Below, piece after piece: positions 1-6,428 of a DNA stretch of 6,767 bases. The notes beneath the pieces were generated by a model, which saw only the letters and a list, made by a program, of their open reading frames with translations, had not been told where the DNA came from and did not search any database. This DNA comes from Bacteroidota bacterium (GTDB lineage: Bacteria > Bacteroidota > Ignavibacteria > SZUA-365). Both the position numbers and the translations under genes were made by a program. Position 1 is the first letter of the stretch. The number at the start of each line of letters is the position of its first letter. Location: NCBI GenBank assembly GCA_018224415.1, contig JAGTUZ010000227.1, forward strand, positions 1 to 6,767, written 5' to 3'.

Positions 1-843
1 ATAGCCGAGATTCATCGGACGCGACCAGCGACTCCCCTGAGACCGAGTGACGTACAGGTCCATGCCACCGGCGGCTTTCGAGTTTTCACCGTCGGGGTAG
101 CCATCGGAAGCATAATAGAGTGTGCGGCCGTCGAAAGCGATCGAGGGTGTGCGCTCCTCGCCTTTCGTGTTGACGTCGGGACCCAGATTGACCGGGCGGC
201 CCCATGTGCCGTCGAGCTGTTTGCGGGACATCCAGATGTCGGTGCCACCGTAGCCGCCGGGGCGGTCGGAGGAGAAGTACAGGGTGCGGCCGTCGGGAGA
301 AATTGAAGGCTGCGATTCCCAATACGTTGTGTTGATCTGGTCGAAGTTGTCGACGATGGTAGACAGGCGAAGATCCCGTCCCTCGAGATTGTCAAGATTG
401 CGGGCCTTCGACCACTCAGTGCCCTTGTCGTTCCACTCCGCAACGTAGATATCGCATTTGCCGTAGCTGTCGGGCTGCTGGCAGAGCGCGAGATACAACG
501 TGCGCCCGTCGGGGGAGATGGAAATCGCTCCCTGAGATTCGGGCGTGTTGATGACATCGGACAAATAGACCGGTTTTTCCCAATTGGTCTCGATATGGTC
601 GACGCGATAGACGTCGTCCCAGTAGTCCTGGCGTTTGGGATTGGGGCGACGCGACGTGAAGAACAGCGTGCCGTTGGCAGTCACCGCCGGGGCGTAATCG
701 TCCCACGGTGAATTGACGTTCTCACCGATGTTCTCCACCACGCCTCCCGTGACCAGCGCGATGTCCGCCGGGTCCGCTCCGGAACAACCCGCGAGCACCA
801 CACTGAAAATGACAAGACTGAAGATAGTGGCGTACCGTTGCAT
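1..843 (-). CDS. PD40 beta-propeller lipoprotein (C-terminus outside window)
   Basis: This reading frame starts at an ATG at 843 and stays open for 281 codons to the left edge, so the C-terminus is missing. Residues 1-20 form a lipoprotein signal with lipobox L17-A18-G19-C20, which predicts lipidation at Cys20. Four propeller blades are visible, at about 49-95, 105-150, 176-222 and 230-281. Each contains a version of DGRTLY followed by a D-I/L-Y/W strand, and blades end in W-x-x-P-x-N-L-G-like turns; SPDGRTLYFSSDRPGG at 182-197 is the clearest PD40 (WD40-like) motif. In the FCB group such propellers often precede an OmpA-like peptidoglycan-binding domain (as in PorE and many OmpA-family proteins), but that part cannot be seen here. 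The gene lies 45 bp downstream of the beta-barrel gene and is probably co-transcribed. No good Shine-Dalgarno sequence precedes the ATG. A lipoprotein with PD40 repeats is secure; the partner and role are inferred. Confidence 0.85.
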   Translation of the reverse strand, partial: MQRYATIFSLVIFSVVLAGCSGADPADIALVTGGVVENIGENVNSPWDDYAPAVTANGTLFFTSRRPNPKRQDYWDDVYRVDHIETNWEKPVYLSDVINTPESQGAISISPDGRTLYLALCQQPDSYGKCDIYVAEWNDKGTEWSKARNLDNLEGRDLRLSTIVDNFDQINTTYWESQPSISPDGRTLYFSSDRPGGYGGTDIWMSRKQLDGTWGRPVNLGPDVNTKGEERTPSIAFDGRTLYYASDGYPDGENSKAAGGMDLYVTRSQGSRWSRPMNLGY

Positions 844-888
844 GTATACAGTATCCGCGTTGAGTTGATGAATCGTGAGTTGGGTTGC

Positions 889-1677
889 TTAGAACGCTTC
901 GTACTTGAGGCCGATGGAAATCTGCACCGACATGACCTTCCAGTCCTCGATGGGAATGTCCTTCCCACGGTCGGTGATGGTTTCCGTAATCTTCGTCAGC
1001 GGATACCCCACCCGGATCTCCGGATTGATGTACCAGCGCGGACGAACGATATAATCGTAACCGAAGCCGACCATGCCCTCAAGACGCAGCAGTCCGTCAA
1101 AATCGCCGGTGGACACTTCGCGTTTGGTGTCCAGCAACTCGCGATACGACAGTTCCGCTTGCACGATTTCCTGGTTGTGGCGGACCTGGGACGCAAGGGG
1201 GAGCCCGACGGCCGGACCCGCAAAGACATACCAGCGCGCAAGGCGCGGCTGCCAGCGGGCGAACAAACCGACGGTGAGATACGAGAGACTGACGTCACCG
1301 ATTTCATTGTAGGTGACGTCGTCGATCACCACGCTCTGCCCGGTGGCGATCGGCGTGGAGATGTCCCGCTCGTACTCGGTGTTTGTGTGCTTGTTGTCGT
1401 AATACACCTTGGCCATCACCGCCCATGACGGAGACCAGGCGTAGGTAATGTCGGCGCCGATCTGCGCGCCGATGTTCCCAAGATTGAACCCACCTTCGAA
1501 CAGACAGTCACAGTCCGTTCGGAAGTCGCCCATGTTGGTGTTCTGGTTCAGTCCCAGAAAGCCGCTGACGAACACCCGGGATACGTCAGGACTGTAGACG
1601 GTTTGTGCCGTTCCGATGGAAGACACAAGCAGCAGGCTCGCGATCGCAAAGCATGATCGCAGAAAAGGTAATCTCAT
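889..1677 (-). CDS. outer-membrane beta-barrel protein (OmpA-like beta-barrel fold)
   Basis: The product is 262 residues from the ATG at 1677. This start is preferred over an in-frame TTG at 1695 because AGGTG lies 5 nt upstream and the signal peptide then begins correctly. Residues 1-25 form a Sec signal: MRLPFLR basic end, hydrophobic core, cleavage near G22-T-A25. The mature part shows alternating amphipathic strands rich in Tyr, Trp, Gly and Phe, for example at 33-44, 69-80, 85-95, 131-143, 148-158, 197-210, 214-224 and 249-262. It ends in GLKYEAF, with the terminal Phe typical of proteins inserted by the BAM machinery. Size and strand count suit an 8- to 10-strand barrel of the PF13505 kind. 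A Cys-x-Cys pair (C56, C58) sits in the first predicted loop. No enzymatic residues are recognisable, so the specific function is unknown. It precedes the PD40 lipoprotein and probably heads that transcription unit. Confidence 0.8.
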   Translation of the reverse strand: MRLPFLRSCFAIASLLLVSSIGTAQTVYSPDVSRVFVSGFLGLNQNTNMGDFRTDCDCLFEGGFNLGNIGAQIGADITYAWSPSWAVMAKVYYDNKHTNTEYERDISTPIATGQSVVIDDVTYNEIGDVSLSYLTVGLFARWQPRLARWYVFAGPAVGLPLASQVRHNQEIVQAELSYRELLDTKREVSTGDFDGLLRLEGMVGFGYDYIVRPRWYINPEIRVGYPLTKITETITDRGKDIPIEDWKVMSVQISIGLKYEAF

Positions 1678-1682
1678 AAGCA

Positions 1683-1687
1683 CACCT
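1683..1687 (-). promoter_or_regulatory. Shine-Dalgarno of the beta-barrel gene
   Basis: The minus strand reads AGGTG five nucleotides before the ATG at 1677. The upstream in-frame TTG at 1695 overlaps no comparable site and would put six extra residues before the signal peptide. This favours the ATG start. Confidence 0.55.
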
Positions 1688-1753
1688 GATATCAATGACC
1701 AAGAATAAGACCTTTTACAATTTTTTTATCGGAGAAGCGGAAAAAACATCCTT

Positions 1754-1773
1754 GGCAGGGACTTGACCCCGCC
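1754..1773 (-). promoter_or_regulatory. GC-rich hairpin in the leader of the beta-barrel gene
   Basis: On the minus strand GGCGGGG and CCCTGCC can pair over 7 bp (one G-U) around the loop TCAAGT. Seven nucleotides later comes a run of six T (1746-1741). It lies within the predicted 5' leader of the beta-barrel transcript, next to a 10-bp palindrome CCGGTACCGG at 1773-1782. It could be an attenuator, or a stabilising stem. The gap between stem and T-run is longer than in a standard intrinsic terminator, so the assignment is weak. Confidence 0.3.
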
Positions 1774-1830
1774 CGGTACCGGTTTTTCAGTGGGGAAAAT
1801 TACTGTAAACCGTTAGAAACACGCTATTTA

Positions 1831-1847
1831 TGTGAATATAATTCACA
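1831..1847. promoter_or_regulatory. 17-bp perfect inverted repeat, candidate operator
   Basis: The sequence TGTGAATATAATTCACA has two perfect 7-bp arms around a 3-nt centre. It starts four bases downstream of the candidate -10 box of the minus-strand promoter and so would cover the transcription start, a position typical of repressor binding. The half-sites TGTGA/TCACA resemble those of Crp/Fnr-family regulators, but the spacer is 7 nt instead of the E. coli CRP 6 nt. Which regulator binds is unknown. Confidence 0.45.
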
Positions 1848-1851
1848 CCGG

Positions 1852-1879
1852 AATATACGAAAATTGAGCCGAATGTCAA
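1852..1879 (-). promoter_or_regulatory. candidate sigma70-type promoter for the beta-barrel/PD40 unit
   Basis: On the minus strand a perfect -35 hexamer TTGACA (1879-1874) is followed after 16 nt by TATATT (1857-1852), one mismatch from TATAAT. Transcription would begin near 1845 and give a leader of about 165 nt before the ATG at 1677. The surrounding DNA is AT-richer than the neighbouring genes. The match was made by eye; no -33/-7 Bacteroidetes-type promoter of comparable quality was seen. Confidence 0.5.
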
Positions 1880-1900
1880 TGAATCGTTCCTTCTGTGTGA

Positions 1901-1927
1901 GGGAAAAAAATCGTCCGAGGGAGCGGA
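1901..1927 (-). terminator. weak candidate terminator after the HisA-like gene
   Basis: Downstream of the HisA-like stop codon the minus strand reads TCCG-CTCCCT-CGGA, a 4-bp stem with a 6-nt loop, followed by CGA and seven T (1910-1904). The position between two transcription units suits a terminator and the T-run is good. The stem is very short, so this is tentative. Confidence 0.25.
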
Positions 1928-1953
1928 GTGAATCCGGGTTCGCTGGCAACGTG

Positions 1954-2709
1954 TCACCACAGGCGTTGTTGGGCGAGCAGTTGGCGTTCGGCGATTCTCC
2001 AAATTCGCTGACAGGGAAAGACGTTGGAGTAGAGCACTTCGTCGAGAACGACGGAATCTATTTTCCTGGGGTTCAGCTGTTGGAGAAGTTTCAGATCACG
2101 GTAATGGCGGACGGAACCGTTCAGCGTGATTGACAAATTAGTCGTTTCTGTGAGACTACGCAAGAACTCCAGAGGAGGACCTTCAGGGTTTTCTTTCCGG
2201 CCACGGACGGAGAGCAGTATCCGCTGCACCCCCATTCCGGCGAGGCCGAGGGCATGGTGGATGCTTTCCTCGCGGTGTCGGTTGTCACCCGCCTGCATTA
2301 TCTCCGTTCCATCAACATCCACACCGACGACGATTCGTCGCGGACCGTAGCGCTGCAACAGGGCTTCCAACGGGGCCCCGGCAGGGAACACCTGCGCATC
2401 GAGCACCACGCGGTACACCTCGATATCTTCAAGCGCCACACGCACGTCTTCCTCCGTCCGGAAGATTCCACCCAGTTGGACGGCGATGTCCACGGCCTGC
2501 ACCAGTTCCCGCAACTGCGCTGTCTGGGTGCCACCCGCCCTGCCTTCGAAATCGAGGCAGACGACATGCAGCGCCTTCGCATTCTCTCCGCGCCACAGCC
2601 GCGCCACATCGACCGGTGTGACCGGGTAGAGACCTTCCGTTCCCGGTTCACCGACGGCGGTGTGTGTGCAGCAGCCGCTGCGGATATGCATGGCGGGTAT
2701 AACGAGCAT
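1954..2709 (-). CDS. HisA-like TIM-barrel protein with altered active site
   Basis: The 251-residue product matches HisA (ProFAR isomerase, histidine biosynthesis) in length and order of motifs: MLVIPAMHI at 1-9 for the usual IPA-x-D-L, LHVVCLDFEG at 47-56 for LH-x-VDLDGA, VQLGGIFRTEEDV at 77-89 for VQ-x-GGG-x-R, VVGVDVDG at 127-134, and NGSVR plus VVLDEVLYSNVF near 197-231 for the C-terminal phosphate-site strands. Key positions have changed. The first catalytic Asp (Asp8 of Thermotoga maritima HisA) is His8, the Asp of VDLDGA is Cys51, GGG is GGI, the TDI-x-RDG loop is LSVRGRKE (166-173) with Ser167 at the Thr position, and the final G-K-A-L is D-E-V-L. The second catalytic Asp appears retained as Asp131. 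A normal HisA reaction is therefore doubtful; a paralogue with another or lost activity is more likely. No other his genes are nearby. The ATG lies 9 bp after the stop of the lipoprotein gene, so the two are probably co-transcribed. Confidence 0.75.
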   Translation of the reverse strand: MLVIPAMHIRSGCCTHTAVGEPGTEGLYPVTPVDVARLWRGENAKALHVVCLDFEGRAGGTQTAQLRELVQAVDIAVQLGGIFRTEEDVRVALEDIEVYRVVLDAQVFPAGAPLEALLQRYGPRRIVVGVDVDGTEIMQAGDNRHREESIHHALGLAGMGVQRILLSVRGRKENPEGPPLEFLRSLTETTNLSITLNGSVRHYRDLKLLQQLNPRKIDSVVLDEVLYSNVFPCQRIWRIAERQLLAQQRLW

Positions 2710-2718
2710 CGTCTTCTT

Positions 2719-3822
2719 TTATTTGAGACCACTTCCGTTGTAGGGTTCAACCACGTTCTCGGTCCGGCCTTCGAGTGTCCACCAGAAGTCGTGCATTTCC
2801 TGCGGGGTCCCTCGCGTCAGCTCCTTGAGCTCGGCGGGAATCTCGACCCACATTTTCACGTCGACCGTGTTACGCAGACGACGCCGCTGCAGGCGTCCGC
2901 GATCAATATTGAACACCGTGCTTCCCTGTCCCTGCGCATCGAATTCGCTCATCGTGGCCATGCCCTGACCGGTGTCGACCGTTTTCTTGCCTGCGTAGGA
3001 TTTCTTGAGTTTCACGTCAATGTGCGCCACGGTGCCCAGTGGGGAAGAAACGAGGTCGCGCACCTTGTATTGCGCCACGTTGCGCATGGCAAGATATCCC
3101 AGGCGGTCGGGCCCAACCAGCGTCCAGGAAGAATCCTTCGCCACCGGATCGTCGGCGACCTTCTGAAAGGCCAGCTGCAGCACCGCCTTGATCCCTGTCT
3201 CGGCGTAATCGCGGGTGATGGCCTCGATCTGGTTCGACTTCGTCGTGCGGTAATCGTCCTTGAGGTAGTTCTTGATCACTTCGATCAAGCCGCCGACGTC
3301 GGAGATGCGACCGTCTTTCTCCACGGTGAGTTCGAACGGCGCGCCAACCGGCGCGTTGTACTGCGCGTATTGCTTGACGATGTCGTAGGAATTTTCTTCG
3401 TCTGAATCATACCGCATTGTCCTCGAACCGTCGGGATCCTTGTAGCGGCCCTCGAAGAGCACGCGGTCGCAGGTGGCGCGCAGACGGACGCCGCCGCCGG
3501 GTGCCGCCTCGAGCACCTCGAAACGATACCACCAGCTCATTTCCTGATGGTTGCGATTCTCTATGCTGTCCTGCATGAGAAGGACGTCTTCCACGTTCGT
3601 GATGCAGTACCCGAACCGGTCTCCCGGCTGCATGCGATACTGCAGCATGACCGGTGCATCGAGTGTGACTGACGGACCGCGATCCTCGTCGGTGATCGTC
3701 TCCTGTTCGATGGCCTGCTGCACCGAATCCACCGGAGTGGACACGGCAGCCTTGCCTTCCCCGTTGCCTTGGCAGGCTGAAAGGGAAAGAAAAGACATCA
3801 GGAGCAGGAACAGCTGTTTCAT
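2719..3822 (-). CDS. DUF6263-like lipoprotein of unknown function
   Basis: The 367-residue product starts with a lipoprotein signal, MKQLFLLLMSFLSLSAC, with lipobox L14-S15-A16-C17; Gln18 at +2 is compatible with outer-membrane sorting. A polar, low-complexity linker (about 18-50) precedes a folded part. From about residue 59 a beta-rich domain begins (MLQYRMQPGDRFGYCITN), continues through WWYRFEVLE and GGVRLRATCDRV, and includes PFELTVEKDGRISDVGG (162-178) and a helical stretch at about 179-230. The end has FNIDRGRLQRRRLRNTVDVKM (304-324), a typical strand-turn-strand of this group. The layout resembles DUF6263, found mostly in Bacteroidota-related bacteria, but the family name is from memory of its pattern and is moderate. 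No catalytic residues are recognisable. GGAG lies 5 nt before the ATG. The gene begins 21 bp after namZ and ends 9 bp before the HisA-like gene, so it belongs to the same run. Confidence 0.7.
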   Translation of the reverse strand: MKQLFLLLMSFLSLSACQGNGEGKAAVSTPVDSVQQAIEQETITDEDRGPSVTLDAPVMLQYRMQPGDRFGYCITNVEDVLLMQDSIENRNHQEMSWWYRFEVLEAAPGGGVRLRATCDRVLFEGRYKDPDGSRTMRYDSDEENSYDIVKQYAQYNAPVGAPFELTVEKDGRISDVGGLIEVIKNYLKDDYRTTKSNQIEAITRDYAETGIKAVLQLAFQKVADDPVAKDSSWTLVGPDRLGYLAMRNVAQYKVRDLVSSPLGTVAHIDVKLKKSYAGKKTVDTGQGMATMSEFDAQGQGSTVFNIDRGRLQRRRLRNTVDVKMWVEIPAELKELTRGTPQEMHDFWWTLEGRTENVVEPYNGSGLK

Positions 3823-3843
3823 GCAGACTCCGCGATATGTCGT

Positions 3844-5052
3844 TCAGGGATAGAGCAGATAGGGGGCGCGCAGGGGGAGGAAGTCGCGCCGGTCGGCGTC
3901 CGCACGATCGAGCAGGTCGAAGACGCTGCGATCCTTCGTGCCGCGGATACCGGACAAGAGATCAAGATACGATCTGAAGGATAGAAATGCATCATGCTGC
4001 CGCCGAAGGACGGCGATAATTTCCAGGCCAGTGCGGAAGCTCTCATAGCAGTGCCGGTTGGTGATCTCCAACCTGACACCGCCACATACCCTTCCGGAGA
4101 AACGTGGATTCGGTGCGCCGGGCATGGGGATCGGTCTGTAGCGAAGCGCATGGAAGCGCACTCCTCGAAGTTCGAGCGCGTTCAGCATGGAAGCAAGTGT
4201 GTCTCCGTCGATGAAAGGCGCGCCAAAGCGCAGGAACGGCTCCTCGGTCCCCCTGCCCTCGTTGAGGTTCGTCCCCTCAAGCAGACAGGTGCCGACGTAG
4301 GCCAGGGCCGCGTCAGGCGAACGCATGTTCGGGGAAGGATTGATCCAGGGAAGTCCGGTATCGTCGTGATACATGTTCCGCTTCCATCCCGCGCAGGGAA
4401 GGACAGTCAGACGGGGCGCGGCGCTGTCTGCGAGCCAACCCTCACCGACCGCCATGCGCATGGCCTCTCCCGCGGTGAGTCCGTGTCGCACCGGCAGGGG
4501 AAGATAGCCGACAAAAGAACGCAGGCTGTCGTTGCGGATCGGCCCTTCGATGATGAGGCCCCCCAACGGATTGGGCCTGTCACAGAGCAGCACCGGCAGT
4601 CCGGCTTCCGCCGCGGCCTCGAGACACATCGCCATGGTCGAGAGATAGGTGTAATAACGGACCCCGATATCCTGTAAATCCATCACCAGCACATCCAACC
4701 CGGCCAGCATGTCAGGGGTCGGCCTGCGCGTCGCGCCGTACAGGGAATGCAGGGGCACGCCCGCCACCGTGTCGGATCCGATGGCCACGCCGTCGGCGGC
4801 TGTTCCGCGGAAGCCATGCTCGGGCGAAAACAGCGCCGCGACGGTGACGCCGGGCAGGGACCGCAGACTGTCGAAGAGCATCCGTCCGTCCGAGAGCCGC
4901 GACGTGTGGTTCGCCATCAGTCCGATGCGCCTTCCGTGCAGCAGGTGCAGCGAATCGCCGAGCAGCACGTCGGCTCCGCTGCGGACCTGACCGCTGGCCG
5001 TGGGAAGCACAAGCAACAGCCATACACCGAGACCGACGATCCACCTCCTCAT
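3844..5052 (-). CDS. namZ: exo-beta-N-acetylmuramidase NamZ (GH171, DUF1343)
   Basis: This 402-residue protein belongs to the DUF1343/YbbC family, shown in Bacillus subtilis and Tannerella forsythia to release terminal MurNAc from the non-reducing end of peptidoglycan fragments. Residues 1-21 form a Sec signal (MRRWIVGLGVWLLLVLPTASG) without a lipobox, so it should act in the periplasm. Family motifs follow in order: IGLMANHTSR (43-52), FSPEHGFRG (75-83), MDLQDIGVRYYTY (124-136), CDRPNPLGG (157-165), PVRHGLTAGE (187-196), NPSPNMRSPDAAL (238-250), LLEGTNLNEGRGTEEPF (257-273) and GAPF (277-280). Glu78-His79 of SPEHG and the acidic residues of the EGTN-x-x-EGRGT loop are likely active-site residues. 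Length is usual for the family. The start at 5052 is chosen over a longer frame reaching 5244, because it has GGGGAG six nt upstream, begins with the signal peptide, and overlaps the Nudix stop as ATGA. This suggests translational coupling. A role in wall-sugar recovery is inferred. Confidence 0.93.
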   Translation of the reverse strand: MRRWIVGLGVWLLLVLPTASGQVRSGADVLLGDSLHLLHGRRIGLMANHTSRLSDGRMLFDSLRSLPGVTVAALFSPEHGFRGTAADGVAIGSDTVAGVPLHSLYGATRRPTPDMLAGLDVLVMDLQDIGVRYYTYLSTMAMCLEAAAEAGLPVLLCDRPNPLGGLIIEGPIRNDSLRSFVGYLPLPVRHGLTAGEAMRMAVGEGWLADSAAPRLTVLPCAGWKRNMYHDDTGLPWINPSPNMRSPDAALAYVGTCLLEGTNLNEGRGTEEPFLRFGAPFIDGDTLASMLNALELRGVRFHALRYRPIPMPGAPNPRFSGRVCGGVRLEITNRHCYESFRTGLEIIAVLRRQHDAFLSFRSYLDLLSGIRGTKDRSVFDLLDRADADRRDFLPLRAPYLLYP

Positions 5053-5603
5053 CGCTGTCTCCCCAAGCCCGGCTCGAGCGCCTGATACATCGCCCAGGCG
5101 GCAAGCGTCATGCCGTCCCACAACGCACCACTGACCGTGGCCGTAACCAATTCCTCGCCGCGGAGACGTTGCACCTCGAACTCTTCGGTATCGTCGGGCG
5201 AGGCATCGCCCTGCCGCAGCTCCGTTGCGACATAGACGGTGCACAGTTCGTCCGTGACGCCATTAAAAGGATTGAATTGTCCGATTTTTTCCAGCGAGGA
5301 GGCTTCGAGCCCGGCCTCTTCCCGCAGCTCGGCACGGGCCGCCGCGTCGGCATCTTGCCCTGCCTTGATTCCCCCTGCGGGAAATTCGAGGCTCTCCCGC
5401 CGGTTGAGATAGCGGTACTGCCGCACAAGCACGAAGCACCCTTGCGCATCCACCGGAATGACCATCACCGAACCGGGTGTCTGCACGTAATGGTATTCGC
5501 CCTCCGCTCCGGATGGAAGCGTCACCCGGTCGCGTTTGTACAACCACCAGGGGTTGCGGTGGAGGGTCTCTTCGCTGCGTTTGGTCCAGATCTGCAGTGA
5601 CAT
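5049..5603 (-). CDS. Nudix hydrolase, ADP-ribose pyrophosphatase-like
   Basis: The 184-residue product has the Nudix fold signature. The strand VRQYRYLNRRESLEFPAGG (60-78) is typical of ADP-ribose/nucleoside-diphosphate-sugar pyrophosphatases, and the Nudix box runs from G77 to L99. Within the box the metal-binding core AELREEAGL (91-99) keeps Glu92, Glu95 and Glu96. The first consensus Glu is Gln83 and the consensus Arg before E-L is Ala91, a variation common in the family. Residues 110-119 (FNPFNGVTDE) match the loop that carries the catalytic acid, with Glu119 as a candidate. Expected reaction: hydrolysis of ADP-ribose or a related NDP-sugar to AMP/NMP and sugar phosphate, in the cytoplasm; the substrate cannot be fixed from sequence. 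It starts 36 bp after the methyltransferase gene and its stop overlaps the namZ start by 4 bp. Confidence 0.9.
   Translation of the reverse strand: MSLQIWTKRSEETLHRNPWWLYKRDRVTLPSGAEGEYHYVQTPGSVMVIPVDAQGCFVLVRQYRYLNRRESLEFPAGGIKAGQDADAAARAELREEAGLEASSLEKIGQFNPFNGVTDELCTVYVATELRQGDASPDDTEEFEVQRLRGEELVTATVSGALWDGMTLAAWAMYQALEPGLGRQR
5058..5064 (-). promoter_or_regulatory. Shine-Dalgarno of namZ inside the Nudix gene
   Basis: The minus strand reads GGGGAGA within the last codons of the Nudix gene, and GGGGAG ends six nucleotides before the namZ ATG at 5052. With the ATGA overlap of stop and start, it supports coupled translation and fixes the namZ start. Confidence 0.6.
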
Positions 5604-5639
5604 TGTTCTCGCCTGTCGATGAAGGTTGTGGTCGAGGGG

Positions 5640-6395
5640 TCAGACGGCGCGCAGCAGCATGACGTTCCAGTCGAGCCAGTGCCGCTGGTAACGGAGATAG
5701 ACTTCCTGTTCGTCGCGCACCCAGTCGAGGAACTCATGCGCCGCCTCGTCGCCGGGATGCGCACGGGCAAAATCGCTGACGGCTTTCCACTGCATGCCCA
5801 TGTAGCGATCCCATTCGTCGCGCGTGCTGCGAAGGTTCCAAAGCAGTTCGAAGCCTTTTTTATCGATGATGTTCATCAGCTGTCGCTCACCGTGAATCTC
5901 CCACTGCAGCATCTGGAGGTACTGTGCGTAACGCTTCGGCAGAGGCAGTCGCGCGCTGGGCTCGCCGATGATTACGAAGCCGTCGTGTGACACCGCACGC
6001 GCAAAGACATCCAACGCGTCGGCGAAACCGCCGTATACCGGCGCCGTGCCGAGACAGAGCGCCAGATCGTATTCCGCCTCTCCGATGTCGAATTGCCGCG
6101 CGTCCATGGTGTGGATGTCCGTCAGCGCGGAAAGCCCCGCCTCCTCGAACAGCGCACTCGCCTGTTCGGTCCACTGCGCCGAGACATCCACCTGCGTGCA
6201 GTGGCAACCCCATTCGCGCATCAGGAGCAGCGCCGGCCAGCCGTTGCCGCTCCCGATGTCCAGCACACGCGACTGCGATCCGAGATCACACTGCCCGGCG
6301 ATGGCGAGAAAGCGGTTGTCATCGAGCGGGTTCATGATGCGATGGCGACGGTAGGCAATATGATAGTAGGCGGCGCTGTCGAGCTGTTCGCTCAT
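5640..6395 (-). CDS. class I SAM-dependent methyltransferase, YjhP-like
   Basis: The 251-residue product has a Rossmann-fold methyltransferase core. The N-terminal YRRHRIMNPLD (15-25) corresponds to the HR-x-x-NP motif of the group. Motif I is VLDIGSGNGWP (44-54), the acidic end of strand 2 is Asp70 in TQVDVS, the motif III region is MDARQF (97-102), and strand 4 is YDLALCLGTAPVYGGFADAL (109-128). Strand 5 and its turn are GFVIIGEPSAR (139-149). The C-terminal part, with DEWDRYMGMQWK (193-204), ARAHPGDE (210-217) and a tryptophan-rich end HWLDWNVMLL, resembles Escherichia coli YjhP as I recall it. The methylated substrate is unknown for this group. AGGA lies six nt before the ATG. It is the first gene of the leftward run, 36 bp before the Nudix gene. 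There is no sign of a signal peptide or membrane segment, so it is cytoplasmic. Confidence 0.88.
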   Translation of the reverse strand: MSEQLDSAAYYHIAYRRHRIMNPLDDNRFLAIAGQCDLGSQSRVLDIGSGNGWPALLLMREWGCHCTQVDVSAQWTEQASALFEEAGLSALTDIHTMDARQFDIGEAEYDLALCLGTAPVYGGFADALDVFARAVSHDGFVIIGEPSARLPLPKRYAQYLQMLQWEIHGERQLMNIIDKKGFELLWNLRSTRDEWDRYMGMQWKAVSDFARAHPGDEAAHEFLDWVRDEQEVYLRYQRHWLDWNVMLLRAV

Positions 6396-6428
6396 GACGG
6401 GTCCTGCATGCGGGTGGGACAGTAGGGC

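Noticed and set aside
12..557. Minus-strand open frame of 181 codons at the left edge
   Set aside because: It is an out-of-frame shadow of the PD40 lipoprotein, whose repeats read correctly in the frame starting at 843.
838..1428. Plus-strand open frame of 196 codons
   Set aside because: It is antisense to the beta-barrel gene, whose signal peptide and C-terminal Phe are convincing.
1773..1787. Plus-strand terminator formed by CCGGTACCGG followed by five T
   Set aside because: The palindrome has no loop, so its usable stem is only about three pairs, and no plus-strand gene ends there.
2254..3405. Long plus-strand open frame of 383 codons
   Set aside because: It lies antisense to the HisA-like and lipoprotein genes, which show clear family motifs and a lipobox. 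The translation has no recognisable domain, and long antisense frames are common in GC-rich DNA.
3994..4677. Plus-strand open frame of 227 codons
   Set aside because: It is antisense to the conserved core of namZ and shows no recognisable motif of its own.
5053..5244. 64-residue upstream extension of namZ
   Set aside because: It overlaps the Nudix gene in another frame and is Arg-rich without family similarity. The ATG at 5052 has a ribosome site and a signal peptide.
5300..5375. Defective Nudix box because of Gln83 and Ala91
   Set aside because: The three metal-binding Glu residues are kept, and A-R-A-E-L-R-E-E is a common variant of the box, so loss of activity is not indicated.
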